Positions 1-7,066 of a DNA stretch of 25,883 nt are shown piece by piece. The notes under the pieces are model-generated. The model made no database searches and was not told the origin of the DNA. It saw only the letters and a list, made by a program, of their open reading frames with translations. Every line of letters begins with the position of its first letter. Position 1 is the first letter of the stretch. Source of the DNA: a virus; IMG/VR virus record IMGVR_UViG_3300048586_000265, positions 1 through 25,883 of that record. One strand, given 5' to 3'. Position numbers and translations under genes: made by a program.

Positions 1-143
1 CCTGAGGGGGGTGGGGGGGGGGGGGCGTCACAGCCGGGTTGACGTCCCGAAGGCCGCCGAGCCAGTCGTCGTACTTGCCGACCTCGACGCCCTTGGCCTT
101 CAACTCGGCGTACACCATGAAGGCCAGGTCGTCCACCCCCGGC
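1..143. repeat. Left copy of 143-bp terminal overlap
   Basis: This stretch recurs at 25741-25883. Positions 18-143 are identical (126 bases). In the first 17 bases the two copies differ at positions 6, 7, 11 and 17, and in each case this copy has G. That pattern looks like poly-G read-end error, so the right copy is the more trustworthy one. The overlap implies a circular assembly of 25,740 bp. Confidence 0.9.
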
Positions 144-262
144 CCCTGTGCCAGGTCCGAGATGCGCATCTTGGACCGACGCTCCCAGGCCACCATGCCC
201 CAGGGACCGATCTCGATGCGCTCGTTCCCATCGCCGGTATCGTACTCGACGGTGATCCTCAC
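1..262 (-). CDS. Tail assembly chaperone, 5' part (gene crosses the contig join)
   Basis: This is the N-terminal part of the tail assembly chaperone, the lambda G/GT-type protein that coats the tape measure before tail tube polymerisation. It starts at GTG 262 behind a GGGAGGAG ribosome site and lies just after the major tail protein gene, the usual place. The protein begins VRITVEYDTGDG and runs through NPAVTPPP into a proline run. It continues at 25766 and below on the right end of the window. There the zero frame stops at 25724 (92 residues in total), and a -1 shift on the C run gives a 134-residue G-T product. The left copy of the C run is corrupted by G errors, so use the right copy for this segment. 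The family call rests on position, size and the frameshift, not on a recognised domain. Confidence 0.8.
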   Translation of the reverse strand, partial: MRITVEYDTGDGNERIEIGPWGMVAWERRSKMRISDLAQGPGVDDLAFMVYAELKAKGVEVGKYDDWLGGLRDVNPAVTPPPPHPPQ

Positions 263-296
263 GGGGGCTCCTCCCGTAGTTGACAGTTGGTTGCGG

Positions 297-701
297 TCAG
301 GCTGCGGGCGGGGCGAAGTCGAGCACGCCCGAGATGCCGAACTCGGCCGAGCAGGTCATCGCGTCATCCGCCGGGATCTCGGTCGAGAGGCTGGTCACGA
401 TCGCCGAGCCGGTCCACTCGTCGCCGTTGGGGCCGCTGATCGTGAGGTCACCGGGCGTGCCGCTGGCAAGGGCCGCCTTCAACGCGGCGTAGAACCCACC
501 GCCGACCGTGTTGCCGTCGTACAGGAAGTCGCACGAGACCGAGGACTCGATGCCCTGGCTGATCGTGACCGACCCGCCGAGGGTCTGGATGGTGTTGGAC
601 GAGCCTGCCTCGTCCACAGTGGCGCTGGTGATCTGCGCCGTGCCCTCGTTGGACCCGAAGGCGAAGGTCACCTGCTTGCCGGTGATCGCGGTGGTGGTCA
701 T
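297..701 (-). CDS. Major tail protein
   Basis: A 134-residue protein beginning MTTTAITGKQ, rich in Thr, Ser, Gly and beta-prone stretches, as expected for a tail-tube subunit. It lies between the tail terminator-like gene and the frameshifted tail chaperone, the conserved position of the tube protein in siphoviruses. The start at 701 is 3 nt past the stop of the upstream gene, with an AGGAG-like site inside that gene's end. A longer open frame upstream (to 1046) is out-of-frame shadow of the preceding genes. The protein would polymerise as hexameric rings around the tape measure to form the non-contractile tail tube. The assignment is by context and composition. The protein is shorter than many tube proteins (about 150-250 residues), so a tail-tube fold should be confirmed. 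Confidence 0.75.
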   Translation of the reverse strand: MTTTAITGKQVTFAFGSNEGTAQITSATVDEAGSSNTIQTLGGSVTISQGIESSVSCDFLYDGNTVGGGFYAALKAALASGTPGDLTISGPNGDEWTGSAIVTSLSTEIPADDAMTCSAEFGISGVLDFAPPAA

Positions 702-703
702 CG

Positions 704-1072
704 TCAGTCTCCTACGAGGGTTGAGATGGGAACATCGATCTGGTAGAACTCGGCCTGGCCCAAGCGCTCGAGCCTCGGGGGCTCGATGGGCCCGGTTGGA
801 GTGAACACCGACAGCAGCGGCCAGAGCAAGTCCTCGAGCCGCTCCTGTGCTGGCCGGTTGCCCCCAGAGGGGCCGACCATGATGCTGACCCGCAGGTTCA
901 CTCCGGTCTGCCCGAAGGTCTTGCCACGCAGCACCCAGGGCACCCCAGCCGAGACCACGAAACAGGGCACCGTGGGGTTCTCGGGCGGGGCCGGGTACAC
1001 CTGGACCCCCGGCCCCGCCAGGGGCTCCAAGAGGCCCACGGCCCACTGGCGGGCCTCGCCCAGTGGGGTCAC
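704..1072 (-). CDS. Tail terminator / tail completion protein
   Basis: A 122-residue protein starting VTPLGEARQWAVGLLEPL. The GTG start at 1072 shares a 4-base GTGA overlap with the stop of the connector gene, which indicates translational coupling. It has an amphipathic N-terminal helix, a central beta segment (NLRVSIMVGPSG) and a C-terminal strand region (FYQIDVPISTLVGD). This alpha/beta layout and the size resemble minor tail protein U / tail-terminator proteins, which cap the tail tube and join it to the head. It sits between the head-tail connector and the major tail protein, which fits that role. No residue-level signature is diagnostic, so the call is mainly positional. Confidence 0.6.
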   Translation of the reverse strand: MTPLGEARQWAVGLLEPLAGPGVQVYPAPPENPTVPCFVVSAGVPWVLRGKTFGQTGVNLRVSIMVGPSGGNRPAQERLEDLLWPLLSVFTPTGPIEPPRLERLGQAEFYQIDVPISTLVGD

Positions 1073-1410
1073 GCGATCACCACCGAGCCGTGCTCGCGGC
1101 AATCCTCGATCAGCCCCATCACTCGGCCGGACAGGCCCGGGCCGAGCAGGTGCGGGCCGGTCATCGGCTGGTAGTCCAGACTGTTCATCTGGCCGCCGGG
1201 TGCGGTGCGCGAGACGTAGATCTGGACCGCCACGGCCAGGGCCGCCTCGCGGTCCCAAGCGTGGTCGTCGTGCGGCCCCTTGGCCTCCGACAGCCAGCGC
1301 CTGACGGTGTTGTCGGCCGCCACGCAGGCCTGGGTGTACGGGGTCGGGTCGAGGTCGACCGGCAGGTCGAGGGCGGCCAGCAACTCGGGCTCGGTCACCA
1401 GCAGCGCCAC
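1069..1410 (-). CDS. Head-tail connector (adaptor) protein
   Basis: A 113-residue protein beginning VALLVTEPELLAALDLPVDL. GTG 1410 is chosen because AGGAGG stands 4 bases upstream. The sequence is mainly helical (YTQACVAADNTVRRWLSEAKG, then REAALAVAVQIYVSRTA) and ends in a short variable tail. This is the layout of HK97 gp6-like / phage QLRG-type adaptors that form a ring under the portal. It is the first gene after the capsid, separated from it by a strong hairpin, and overlaps the next gene by 4 bases. The longer frame reaching 2904 is an antisense-like shadow of the capsid gene and is rejected. Confidence 0.65.
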   Translation of the reverse strand: MALLVTEPELLAALDLPVDLDPTPYTQACVAADNTVRRWLSEAKGPHDDHAWDREAALAVAVQIYVSRTAPGGQMNSLDYQPMTGPHLLGPGLSGRVMGLIEDCREHGSVVIA

Positions 1411-1428
1411 GATGCCTCCTCGATGTTT

Positions 1429-1470
1429 CCCTCGGGGCCGGGCCGGAGCAGCCTGGCCCGGCCCCGAGGG
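1429..1470 (-). terminator. Hairpin terminator after capsid gene
   Basis: Two perfect 16-base arms (1429-1444 and 1455-1470) enclose a 10-base loop, about 15 bases past the capsid stop. There is no long U tract, only AAACA-type sequence after it. This is typical of GC-rich actinobacterial terminators. It would let capsid mRNA outnumber the connector and tail messages. Confidence 0.75.
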
Positions 1471-1484
1471 AGCGGTGGGGTCGA

Positions 1485-2645
1485 TCAGGGAGTGGCGGCC
1501 TTCGAGCACTCCACGATCGCCTCGGGGCGGGTCACGATCGACTTCATCCGGGCCTCGGCGAGCAGGCGCAGGATGTTGCTGGTGAACTCGCTCGCGTGGC
1601 TGTCGGTGATGTAGAGCGAGGTCACCTGGCGGTCGAACAGCGTCATGCCTGCGTTGAAGTCGCCGACGTACGCCGTCCCGGCCGCGACGGCCCCGGCCGG
1701 GACCACCGTGAGACCCCAGACCGGCGACTCGCGACGCGCACCGTTGAGGGTGAGCGTGAGCAGGTCGATGTCGATCTCGGCGTAGTCCAGCGGGTTGACC
1801 ACGACCGTGCGGGGCTGGAACCCCGCCATCTGGCACTCGGCCACGCCCACCCGGATGGCCCCGAGCAGCGTCTCGTGCTCGGCGGTCGGCAGGGTCGCGG
1901 CCACCAGCGCGGCGGCAGCGTCGGCCTCGGCCTTGGCCCGAACACCGTCCAGGAGCGCACCCGAGACGATGGCCCGCGCGCGGGCGATGTCCTCGAGGGC
2001 CTCGCGGGTGATCGGAATGTGGTGCGCGATCTTGTCGAGCGTCCCGGCGCGCAGGGCCGGAGCGTAGGTCGCCTCGGGCTTGACCGCACCCTCGAGGACG
2101 ACCCCCGCGACCGGGGCCGACAGCGGCCACTCGATCCAGTCGATCGAGTTGGACGAGACGGGCTCGTAGCCCAGCGCGTCCAGCAGCGGGGTGGTGCGGA
2201 CCGGCAGAGCCGCATCCCGGACACGGGCGACTCCGGGCAGGCGGTTGCCCGAGCCGTCCTCGGTCTTGATCAGCGCGTAGGACGACTCGAACACGCCCGA
2301 GTTGCCCGCCGGGGCCTTGGCGTAGTTGGCGAAGATCTCGCTGTTGACGAACGCGTCGGCGAGGCTGGTGGACTCGGGCTCGGTCACCTGGACCGAGGCG
2401 AACTCGCGGGTGGCCTGGTCGAACTTGGCGTCCAGGGCCTCGGCCTCCATGCGAGCCATCTCGGTCTTGGTCAGGTCGGCGATCCGGGCGTCCAGGTCGC
2501 TGGCGCTCTTGACCAGGGCCTCGAGGTTGGACGACTCGGCCTCGGACAGGTCGCTGCCCGACTCCATCTTCGCCAGGAGCGTGTCGGCGCTCTTGCGGGC
2601 CGACTCGCGCTCGTCGCGAAGACGCTTGATCAGTGCCTTGCTCAT
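1485..2645 (-). CDS. Major capsid protein, HK97 fold, with fused N-terminal scaffold domain
   Basis: A 386-residue protein starting MSKALIKRLRDERESARKSA behind a GGGAGGG ribosome site. Residues 1 to about 80 are charged, heptad-like coiled coil (LRDERESARKSADTLL, then LEALVKSASDLDARIADL). This matches the delta/scaffolding domain that the prohead protease removes after assembly. The remainder carries HK97-type capsid features, including the segment VRTTPLLDALGYEPVSSNSI, a PEATYAP region of the E-loop/spine type, and a C-terminal P-domain-like TSLYITDSHASEFTSNILR. It follows the protease gene, as usual, and is followed by a strong hairpin. Length fits the family. The longer upstream frame in the same phase (to 3002) is noncoding shadow. 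Confidence 0.93.
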   Translation of the reverse strand: MSKALIKRLRDERESARKSADTLLAKMESGSDLSEAESSNLEALVKSASDLDARIADLTKTEMARMEAEALDAKFDQATREFASVQVTEPESTSLADAFVNSEIFANYAKAPAGNSGVFESSYALIKTEDGSGNRLPGVARVRDAALPVRTTPLLDALGYEPVSSNSIDWIEWPLSAPVAGVVLEGAVKPEATYAPALRAGTLDKIAHHIPITREALEDIARARAIVSGALLDGVRAKAEADAAAALVAATLPTAEHETLLGAIRVGVAECQMAGFQPRTVVVNPLDYAEIDIDLLTLTLNGARRESPVWGLTVVPAGAVAAGTAYVGDFNAGMTLFDRQVTSLYITDSHASEFTSNILRLLAEARMKSIVTRPEAIVECSKAATP

Positions 2646-2755
2646 TGTGCCCTCCCAGGGCTCGGTTGACGGAAGGTTGCCACGTCGGCCGGTGCCGTCC
2701 ATCGCGGCCGGGTGGGGGGCTCGCCAGCGTGGGCGGGGGGGCCACTCGTCGCGGG

Positions 2756-2807
2756 CCGGGGGGGGCCTGCTGGGTAAATCGTAGCAGACCGCCCCCGGCG
2801 CTGTCAC
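2756..2807 (-). promoter_or_regulatory. Hairpin with embedded promoter-like sequence upstream of capsid
   Basis: The 158-bp gap between protease and capsid holds a hairpin with 16-base arms (2756-2771 and 2783-2798, 14 of 16 paired) and an 11-base loop. On the minus strand, GTGACA (2807-2802) and TACGAT (2783-2778) are 18 bases apart, a plausible -35/-10 pair overlapping the hairpin. The same arrangement occurs before the terminase gene. It may end protease transcripts and start capsid transcripts. The promoter call is inference. Confidence 0.5.
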
Positions 2808-3358
2808 GAACGCAGCGCGTCCAGCCGGGCCCGCATGGCCGCAGGATCGATGACGTAGCCAGAGGCCGCCACCGAGACCACCCGGGCGTCCCGACCCAGC
2901 GCACCGAAGGTGACCACGCTGAACTCGCGCAGCCGGGCCTTCGTGTGGAGGATGGTGGTGCGGCCCGAGGCCTCGTCGCGCTGCTCGGTCCAGGTGCCCC
3001 ACTCGAACCCGACCGAGATCTCGTCCACGATCCCTTCGCGCAGCAGCGCGAGGGCCTTACGGGCCTCGGGGATGTCCTCGTGCTCGCTGATCTTGGCGAC
3101 GAACCGCAGGTGCTCCTCGGAGTCGGTCAACTTGGTTGCCCGGCCGATCGGGGAGTCGGTGTCGTGCTGCCACAGGACCGCGACCCGATTGGGGGCCTTG
3201 ACCTGGGCCGAGAAAGCCCCGGGGGCCACCCTCTCGGCCAGCCGGGGGCCCCGGGGCACGTCCACGTTGTAGGCCACCGCGATGCCCGAGATGACCCCAG
3301 GAGTGGCCTCCTCGCTGGTGTCCAGGGCCGCCCGGAGGCTGGTCCACTTGTCCTTCAT
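2804..3358 (-). CDS. HK97-family prohead protease
   Basis: A 184-residue serine protease that matures the capsid by clipping the scaffold domain. The start is ATG 3358, overlapping the portal stop by 4 bases (ATGA). The expected fold markers appear in order: GVISGIAVAYN near residue 20, RVAPGAFSAQV, then VLWQHD near residue 62 with the catalytic His, and DEISVGFEWG near residue 113 with the catalytic Ser. A third acidic residue probably lies in the following LREFSVVTFGA strand. Length is typical for a stand-alone caudoviral prohead protease. It lies between portal and capsid, the canonical order. Confidence 0.93.
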   Translation of the reverse strand: MKDKWTSLRAALDTSEEATPGVISGIAVAYNVDVPRGPRLAERVAPGAFSAQVKAPNRVAVLWQHDTDSPIGRATKLTDSEEHLRFVAKISEHEDIPEARKALALLREGIVDEISVGFEWGTWTEQRDEASGRTTILHTKARLREFSVVTFGALGRDARVVSVAASGYVIDPAAMRARLDALRS

Positions 3359-4566
3359 GACTCCTCCTCGGGTGACCCTTCGGCCGGGTCGGCCGGGGGG
3401 GCTGGTGCCGCCGACGCTGGCATCGGCGGCAGGTTCTCGGACTGGCGGATCTCATCGATCGTGAGTGCGCCGATGTCGGATGCGATCTTGTAGGTCTCCC
3501 AGCGATTCTTGGTCTCGGACCGCAGCAGCGAGTCGAGGCTGAATCGGACGGTGACCTCACGCGGGAAGCAGGAGGACAGCCCAGTCTCGATAGCCGCGAT
3601 GTATCGGCCGAGCGTGACCTTGATGAAAGTCGCCCACTCGGTCTCCATGTTGGCGTAGACCCGGGACTCGCTGGGCACCCCGAGCAGGTACGGCGGGACC
3701 CCCACGATGTCGGAGGCCAGGCGCAGGTGGAACTCGCGGGTCGGGATCATGGACAGGTCGTTGCTGTTGAACGAGACCGGGCTGAACGAGGCCTTGCCCA
3801 TCACCGCGTAGCCATCCGTGCGAACAGCCTTCAAGAACCCGGCCTTCACCGCATCGGCCTCGGCCTGGTTCAGATCGACATCGAGGCTGACGATGCCGAC
3901 CGGCTGGCCGCTGTTCATCAGCACGTACTGGCTATTCTCGGTCGCGACCATCAGACGCAACTCGCGCTGGTACCGGTCCAGCACCCCCTGCCCCATGCGC
4001 TTACCGGCTCGAGCCCCCACCACCATGTGGAGCATGTCGGGGACCTCGACCTCGGACCAACCGTTCTCGCCGACCACCTGGTAGGTCTTGACGACCCCGT
4101 TCTCCTTGGTGCCGTAGGACACCTTCTCGGCATCGAACAGGGGCAGGCGCAGCGGGAAGCCCCGGTAGTCGCTGACCTCCGGGCCTCGGTAGGCGAACGC
4201 GTCGCCGTACCAGACCAGCGAGGAGGCCACGGCCGAGATCCAGGCGTCCCGGCCATGCCAGTACGGGTCGGGATTGCGCAGCAGCGGCGGGGTGGCCAGG
4301 CGCTCGGTCGAGCGGATCTGATCGGGCTGCTCCTGGTTGCGGTACAATGCCAGTGGCATCTGGGCCATCACGCCCGCGATCAACTCGACACCACGGCCGA
4401 TCCCGGGCAGGCCTGCGGCCTGCTCCTGAGTCACTGTGCCGACGTCGATCGAGTCGTTGACGATGCCAGGCCAGGGGGTGAACGCCGAGCGCCACCAGTC
4501 CCCATCCGAGCCGAACTCGACCCGGGACCCGCTGGCCGGGCGGCCGAACAGATCAAGCAGACCCAT
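3355..4566 (-). CDS. Portal protein
   Basis: A 403-residue HK97-type portal protein. It forms the dodecameric ring at one capsid vertex through which the terminase pumps DNA. It starts MGLLDLFGRPASG and contains family-typical stretches: GIGRGVELIAGVMAQMPLALYR near residue 55, NPDPYWHGRDAWISAVASSLVWYGDAFAY near residue 98, and ANMETEWATFIKVTLGRYI near residue 310. The C-terminal 20 residues are Pro/Ala/Glu-rich and probably disordered. The start overlaps the end of the small membrane-protein gene by 14 bases, and the stop overlaps the protease start. It is slightly short for the family but appears complete. Confidence 0.93.
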   Translation of the reverse strand: MGLLDLFGRPASGSRVEFGSDGDWWRSAFTPWPGIVNDSIDVGTVTQEQAAGLPGIGRGVELIAGVMAQMPLALYRNQEQPDQIRSTERLATPPLLRNPDPYWHGRDAWISAVASSLVWYGDAFAYRGPEVSDYRGFPLRLPLFDAEKVSYGTKENGVVKTYQVVGENGWSEVEVPDMLHMVVGARAGKRMGQGVLDRYQRELRLMVATENSQYVLMNSGQPVGIVSLDVDLNQAEADAVKAGFLKAVRTDGYAVMGKASFSPVSFNSNDLSMIPTREFHLRLASDIVGVPPYLLGVPSESRVYANMETEWATFIKVTLGRYIAAIETGLSSCFPREVTVRFSLDSLLRSETKNRWETYKIASDIGALTIDEIRQSENLPPMPASAAPAPPADPAEGSPEEES

Positions 4567-4711
4567 CGGTACGGTCCTCCTGTGCCTCGAAGATCAGCCC
4601 GACCAGTACCAGCGCGAGCCCCAGCGCGATCAACCCGGCCCAGGGGGCCAGCATGGCGAACCCGGCGGCGACCAGCAGCAGGCCGAGGACCTGGACCACC
4701 AGAACGATCAC
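4553..4711 (-). CDS. Small hydrophobic membrane protein between terminase and portal
   Basis: A 52-residue protein starting VIVLVVQVLGLL. GTG 4711 forms a GTGA overlap with the terminase stop, and the 3' end overlaps the portal start by 14 bases, so it is embedded in the packaging operon. Residues 1-41 contain two hydrophobic segments split by the short turn APWAG, suggesting a two-pass membrane hairpin. The tail is acidic and hydrophilic (EAQEDRTDGSA). I do not recognise a family. It resembles small membrane proteins found beside phage structural genes, but its role is unknown. Confidence 0.6.
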   Translation of the reverse strand: MIVLVVQVLGLLLVAAGFAMLAPWAGLIALGLALVLVGLIFEAQEDRTDGSA

Positions 4712-6579
4712 GCGACAACCACCTTCGGTCGGTCCTGCCGCTGGGCCCACCAGACGGCCAGGGTCGCGGCCTTGGCTCCCTCGGTCGGCCCCTCCGACTT
4801 GGTGGTCGAGATCCGCATCGCCTCGCCATACGTCTCGACCACCGCACCGATCACCTGCTCGGCCAGCAACTGCGACCCATCATGCCGGAGTGTACCAGCC
4901 TCGACCATCGGGCGAACAGTGGCGACCGCCGCAGCCAGGTCGGCATCTCCGATGAAGATCACCTGACGCACCCCCGCGATCCGGGGCAGGCGGCCCCTCA
5001 GGATCTTGGGCGCCAGGACGGTACACCCGCCGAGGGCCGCTTGCTTGATCACGTGCTCGAGGGCAGACCGGAACGAGATCTCGTCGGCCACCAGGCTGAC
5101 CCCCACCCGCTCCTCATCGAGCACCCCAGCAACGGCCACATACCAGCGGGCTTGCTTGGGCTCGGGATAGATCACGACCGCGCGGTTGGCCGCCGTCCCG
5201 GTCGGGATCATCAGGGCCGGGTCGGCCAGGGCCGCCCAAGCCTCGGGGTCGGCCATCGTGGGCAAGGTGACGTCGAGGTTGGGCCAGATATTGAGCCACT
5301 GTTCGGCGAATCCGTCCTTGCCGACCTTGCTGGCGATGAAGTCGCGTCGGCGCTGGTCCCAGTGGGGGCTGGCCATCCGCTGCTGCCGCACGTCGTGCGG
5401 CTCGTTGTCGGCAGCCGACCACTCGAGCAGCAGGGTCTGGTCCGGCTTGCTGATCTCGGCGATCGCCTCGGCCCTCGCGTCTACCATCAGACGAGTGGCC
5501 TTGCGGTGCGCGGTCGAGATCAGCATCAGCACGGGCTGCTCGCGCTCGGCCATCGTCGGGGTGATCCCCTCCTCGATGTGGAGCGGGTCGATCGACCAGG
5601 CCTCGTCCACCATCGCCATCGAGGCTGAATAGCCATAGACGGCCTCCTGCGCACGGATCAGCCAGCGCCCCATCTCACCGCCGCACTCGACCGCCCACTT
5701 GCCGTTTGCCCCCACCGCGTGCCACAGGGCCCCCGACCGCTCCATCATCGAGGCCCAGTTGCGGGCCGGGCGCTGGATCTCGTCGGCGATCGTCAGGTCC
5801 TTGGCGATGTGGAGCACCAACTGCTGCTCGCCGAGGGTCTCCCACTGGCTGATCCGGTCCAGCGAGATCTCGCGCAGCCCGACGCTCTTGCCGACCTGCC
5901 TGCTGGTCGAGAGCACCACGCGAGACCAGACCAGCACGCCGTCCTCGTCGTGTTCGTACATGCGCACGATCAGCAACTTCTGCCACCAGCGCAGGCTCTT
6001 CGCCTTCACAGGGACCATCGGGTCGGCCGCACGGCGGCTCTCGATGCGCTCAATCGCAGCCCAGCCATACGAGCCGACCGCACGAGGATGCGCATCGGTC
6101 ATCAGCCTCGGCCAGGTCGCATGCTCGGGCACGTCGAGCAGATCGGCCATCCACTCGACCTCGAGCCACTGGTCCGGGACCGCCCCGCCGACCGCCACGA
6201 ACGGCCCGTCCGGGGTTGAGATACTTGAACGTTCAAGGGGGAGTGTGTCAACCTGGGGCACAGGGGTCGACGTTTCGTTTCGAAAAAGCCGAGTTGACGC
6301 TGAGTTGCGCCTAACCGCCTGCTGAAGCCTGGCTCCGTGCCTGCTGTTACACCTGCGGTGGGCAACGACCAACCGGTCGTCTCCGTCTGGCAGCAGATCC
6401 CCACCGAGCATCAGCGGGTCGAGATGGTCGGTGGTCGGTCCGTCAGGGTGGGTGGAGGAGCGCAGGCTGTAGTCGATGGTGTCACCGCATCGGTAACAGA
6501 ACAGGCCTTCGGCCTCGGCCTTGTCCAGATAGGCCGAGGCCCGGGCCTTCCACCCGGGCTGGCGGTGCTTGTTGGCCAT
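4708..6579 (-). CDS. HNH endonuclease-terminase large subunit fusion
   Basis: A 623-residue protein starting MANKHRQPGWKARAS at ATG 6579 behind GAGGAG. Residues 1-90 form an HNH domain: CYRC (28-31), DHLDP with Asp51-His52, and VVAHRRCNSRHG with His74, Cys77, Asn78 and His81. A linker of about 40 residues follows, then the terminase ATPase: Walker A SRQVGKS (226-232), Walker B MAMVDEAW (321-328) and the coupling motif LISTAHR (353-359). The C-terminal half should be the RNase H-like headful/cos nuclease, although the usual Asp of its first strand is not obvious in AVVIYPEPKQ. HNH proteins are known partners of terminases in cos phages, normally as separate genes. Here the two are one frame. 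No small terminase subunit is seen. Confidence 0.9.
   Translation of the reverse strand: MANKHRQPGWKARASAYLDKAEAEGLFCYRCGDTIDYSLRSSTHPDGPTTDHLDPLMLGGDLLPDGDDRLVVAHRRCNSRHGARLQQAVRRNSASTRLFRNETSTPVPQVDTLPLERSSISTPDGPFVAVGGAVPDQWLEVEWMADLLDVPEHATWPRLMTDAHPRAVGSYGWAAIERIESRRAADPMVPVKAKSLRWWQKLLIVRMYEHDEDGVLVWSRVVLSTSRQVGKSVGLREISLDRISQWETLGEQQLVLHIAKDLTIADEIQRPARNWASMMERSGALWHAVGANGKWAVECGGEMGRWLIRAQEAVYGYSASMAMVDEAWSIDPLHIEEGITPTMAEREQPVLMLISTAHRKATRLMVDARAEAIAEISKPDQTLLLEWSAADNEPHDVRQQRMASPHWDQRRRDFIASKVGKDGFAEQWLNIWPNLDVTLPTMADPEAWAALADPALMIPTGTAANRAVVIYPEPKQARWYVAVAGVLDEERVGVSLVADEISFRSALEHVIKQAALGGCTVLAPKILRGRLPRIAGVRQVIFIGDADLAAAVATVRPMVEAGTLRHDGSQLLAEQVIGAVVETYGEAMRISTTKSEGPTEGAKAATLAVWWAQRQDRPKVVVA
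6224..6237. other. Perfect 14-bp palindrome in the HNH-TerL linker
   Basis: The sequence CTTGAACGTTCAAG is its own reverse complement. It lies in an unusually AT-rich stretch for this genome (about 6220-6320), which encodes the linker between the HNH and ATPase domains. It could be a protein-binding or packaging-recognition site. Its function is not known. Confidence 0.4.
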
Positions 6580-6594
6580 GCTGCTCCTCGTGGT

Positions 6595-6635
6595 CGGGGC
6601 CGACCGGTGTTGGCATTGTACACCGGTCGGCCCCG
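6595..6635 (-). terminator. Perfect 16-bp hairpin between dUTPase and terminase genes
   Basis: Arms 6595-6610 and 6620-6635 pair perfectly around a 9-base loop. The hairpin lies just after the dUTPase stop, so it should end the nucleotide-metabolism transcript before the late operon begins. Confidence 0.8.
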
Positions 6636-6644
6636 GTCGGTCAC
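6615..6644 (-). promoter_or_regulatory. Candidate late promoter upstream of terminase
   Basis: On the minus strand GTGACC (6644-6639) and TACAAT (6620-6615) are separated by 18 bases. They fit a sigma70-type -35/-10 pair. TACAAT sits in the hairpin loop and arm, and transcription would begin roughly 30 bases before the terminase ATG. The same design precedes the capsid gene. This is inference from consensus matching. Confidence 0.5.
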
Positions 6645-7066
6645 GCTCCGGACGAGCCGAACCCGTTGTGGCCCCTGGGGGTCTCGGGCATCTCGCCTTC
6701 GACCGGGACCACGGCCTGGGCGACGTTGAGCATGGGGATCGCCTGGCAGATCCGCTCGCCATCAGTCAGGGTGACGGCCTGGTCGGTCAGGTTGCGGACC
6801 ACGCCGAACAGCGGACCGGTGTAGCCGGGGTCGATCACTCCCGGGTTGAGCATCAGGCCCCGGTTCTTGAAGGTCGAGGACCGGCCGATCAGCAGCAGCC
6901 AGCAGCCGGTCGGTGCCTTGAGCCTGGTACGCAGCGGGATGCTGGCGAAGGCATGCGGCCCGATCCAGTGGTCTCCCTCGACGGCCAGGTCGAACCCGGC
7001 ATCGTCGTGGTAGGCCCTGGTGGGGGCCTGGCCCTGATAGATCATCCTGCCACCATGACGGGTCAT
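6641..7066 (-). CDS. dut: dUTP diphosphatase (trimeric dUTPase)
   Basis: A 141-residue enzyme hydrolysing dUTP to dUMP and pyrophosphate, which keeps uracil out of DNA. All five trimeric dUTPase motifs are visible: AGFDLAV near residue 24 (motif 1), GRSSTFKNRG near 76 (motif 2), GVIDPGYTGPL near 90 with the catalytic Asp and Tyr (motif 3), GERICQAIPM near 115 (motif 4) and RGHNGFGSSGA at the end (motif 5). ATG 7066 overlaps the previous stop by 4 bases and has GGAGGAG upstream. An internal ATG at 7045 is possible but has no better ribosome site. It is the last gene of the four-gene nucleotide operon and is followed by a strong hairpin. Confidence 0.93.
   Translation of the reverse strand: MTRHGGRMIYQGQAPTRAYHDDAGFDLAVEGDHWIGPHAFASIPLRTRLKAPTGCWLLLIGRSSTFKNRGLMLNPGVIDPGYTGPLFGVVRNLTDQAVTLTDGERICQAIPMLNVAQAVVPVEGEMPETPRGHNGFGSSGA

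Noticed and set aside
1-143. Physical direct terminal repeats of the virion genome
   Set aside because: A gene runs through the repeat, mismatches are G-biased at the very end, and the exact overlap is close to an assembler k-mer. Assembly overlap is simpler.
3727-5628. 633-residue plus-strand open frame opposite portal and terminase
   Set aside because: It crosses two well-supported minus-strand genes and their junction and has shadow composition.
4708-6762. 684-residue version of the terminase reaching into the dUTPase gene
   Set aside because: The extension crosses the hairpin and dUTPase in another frame. ATG 6579 has GAGGAG and begins the HNH domain.
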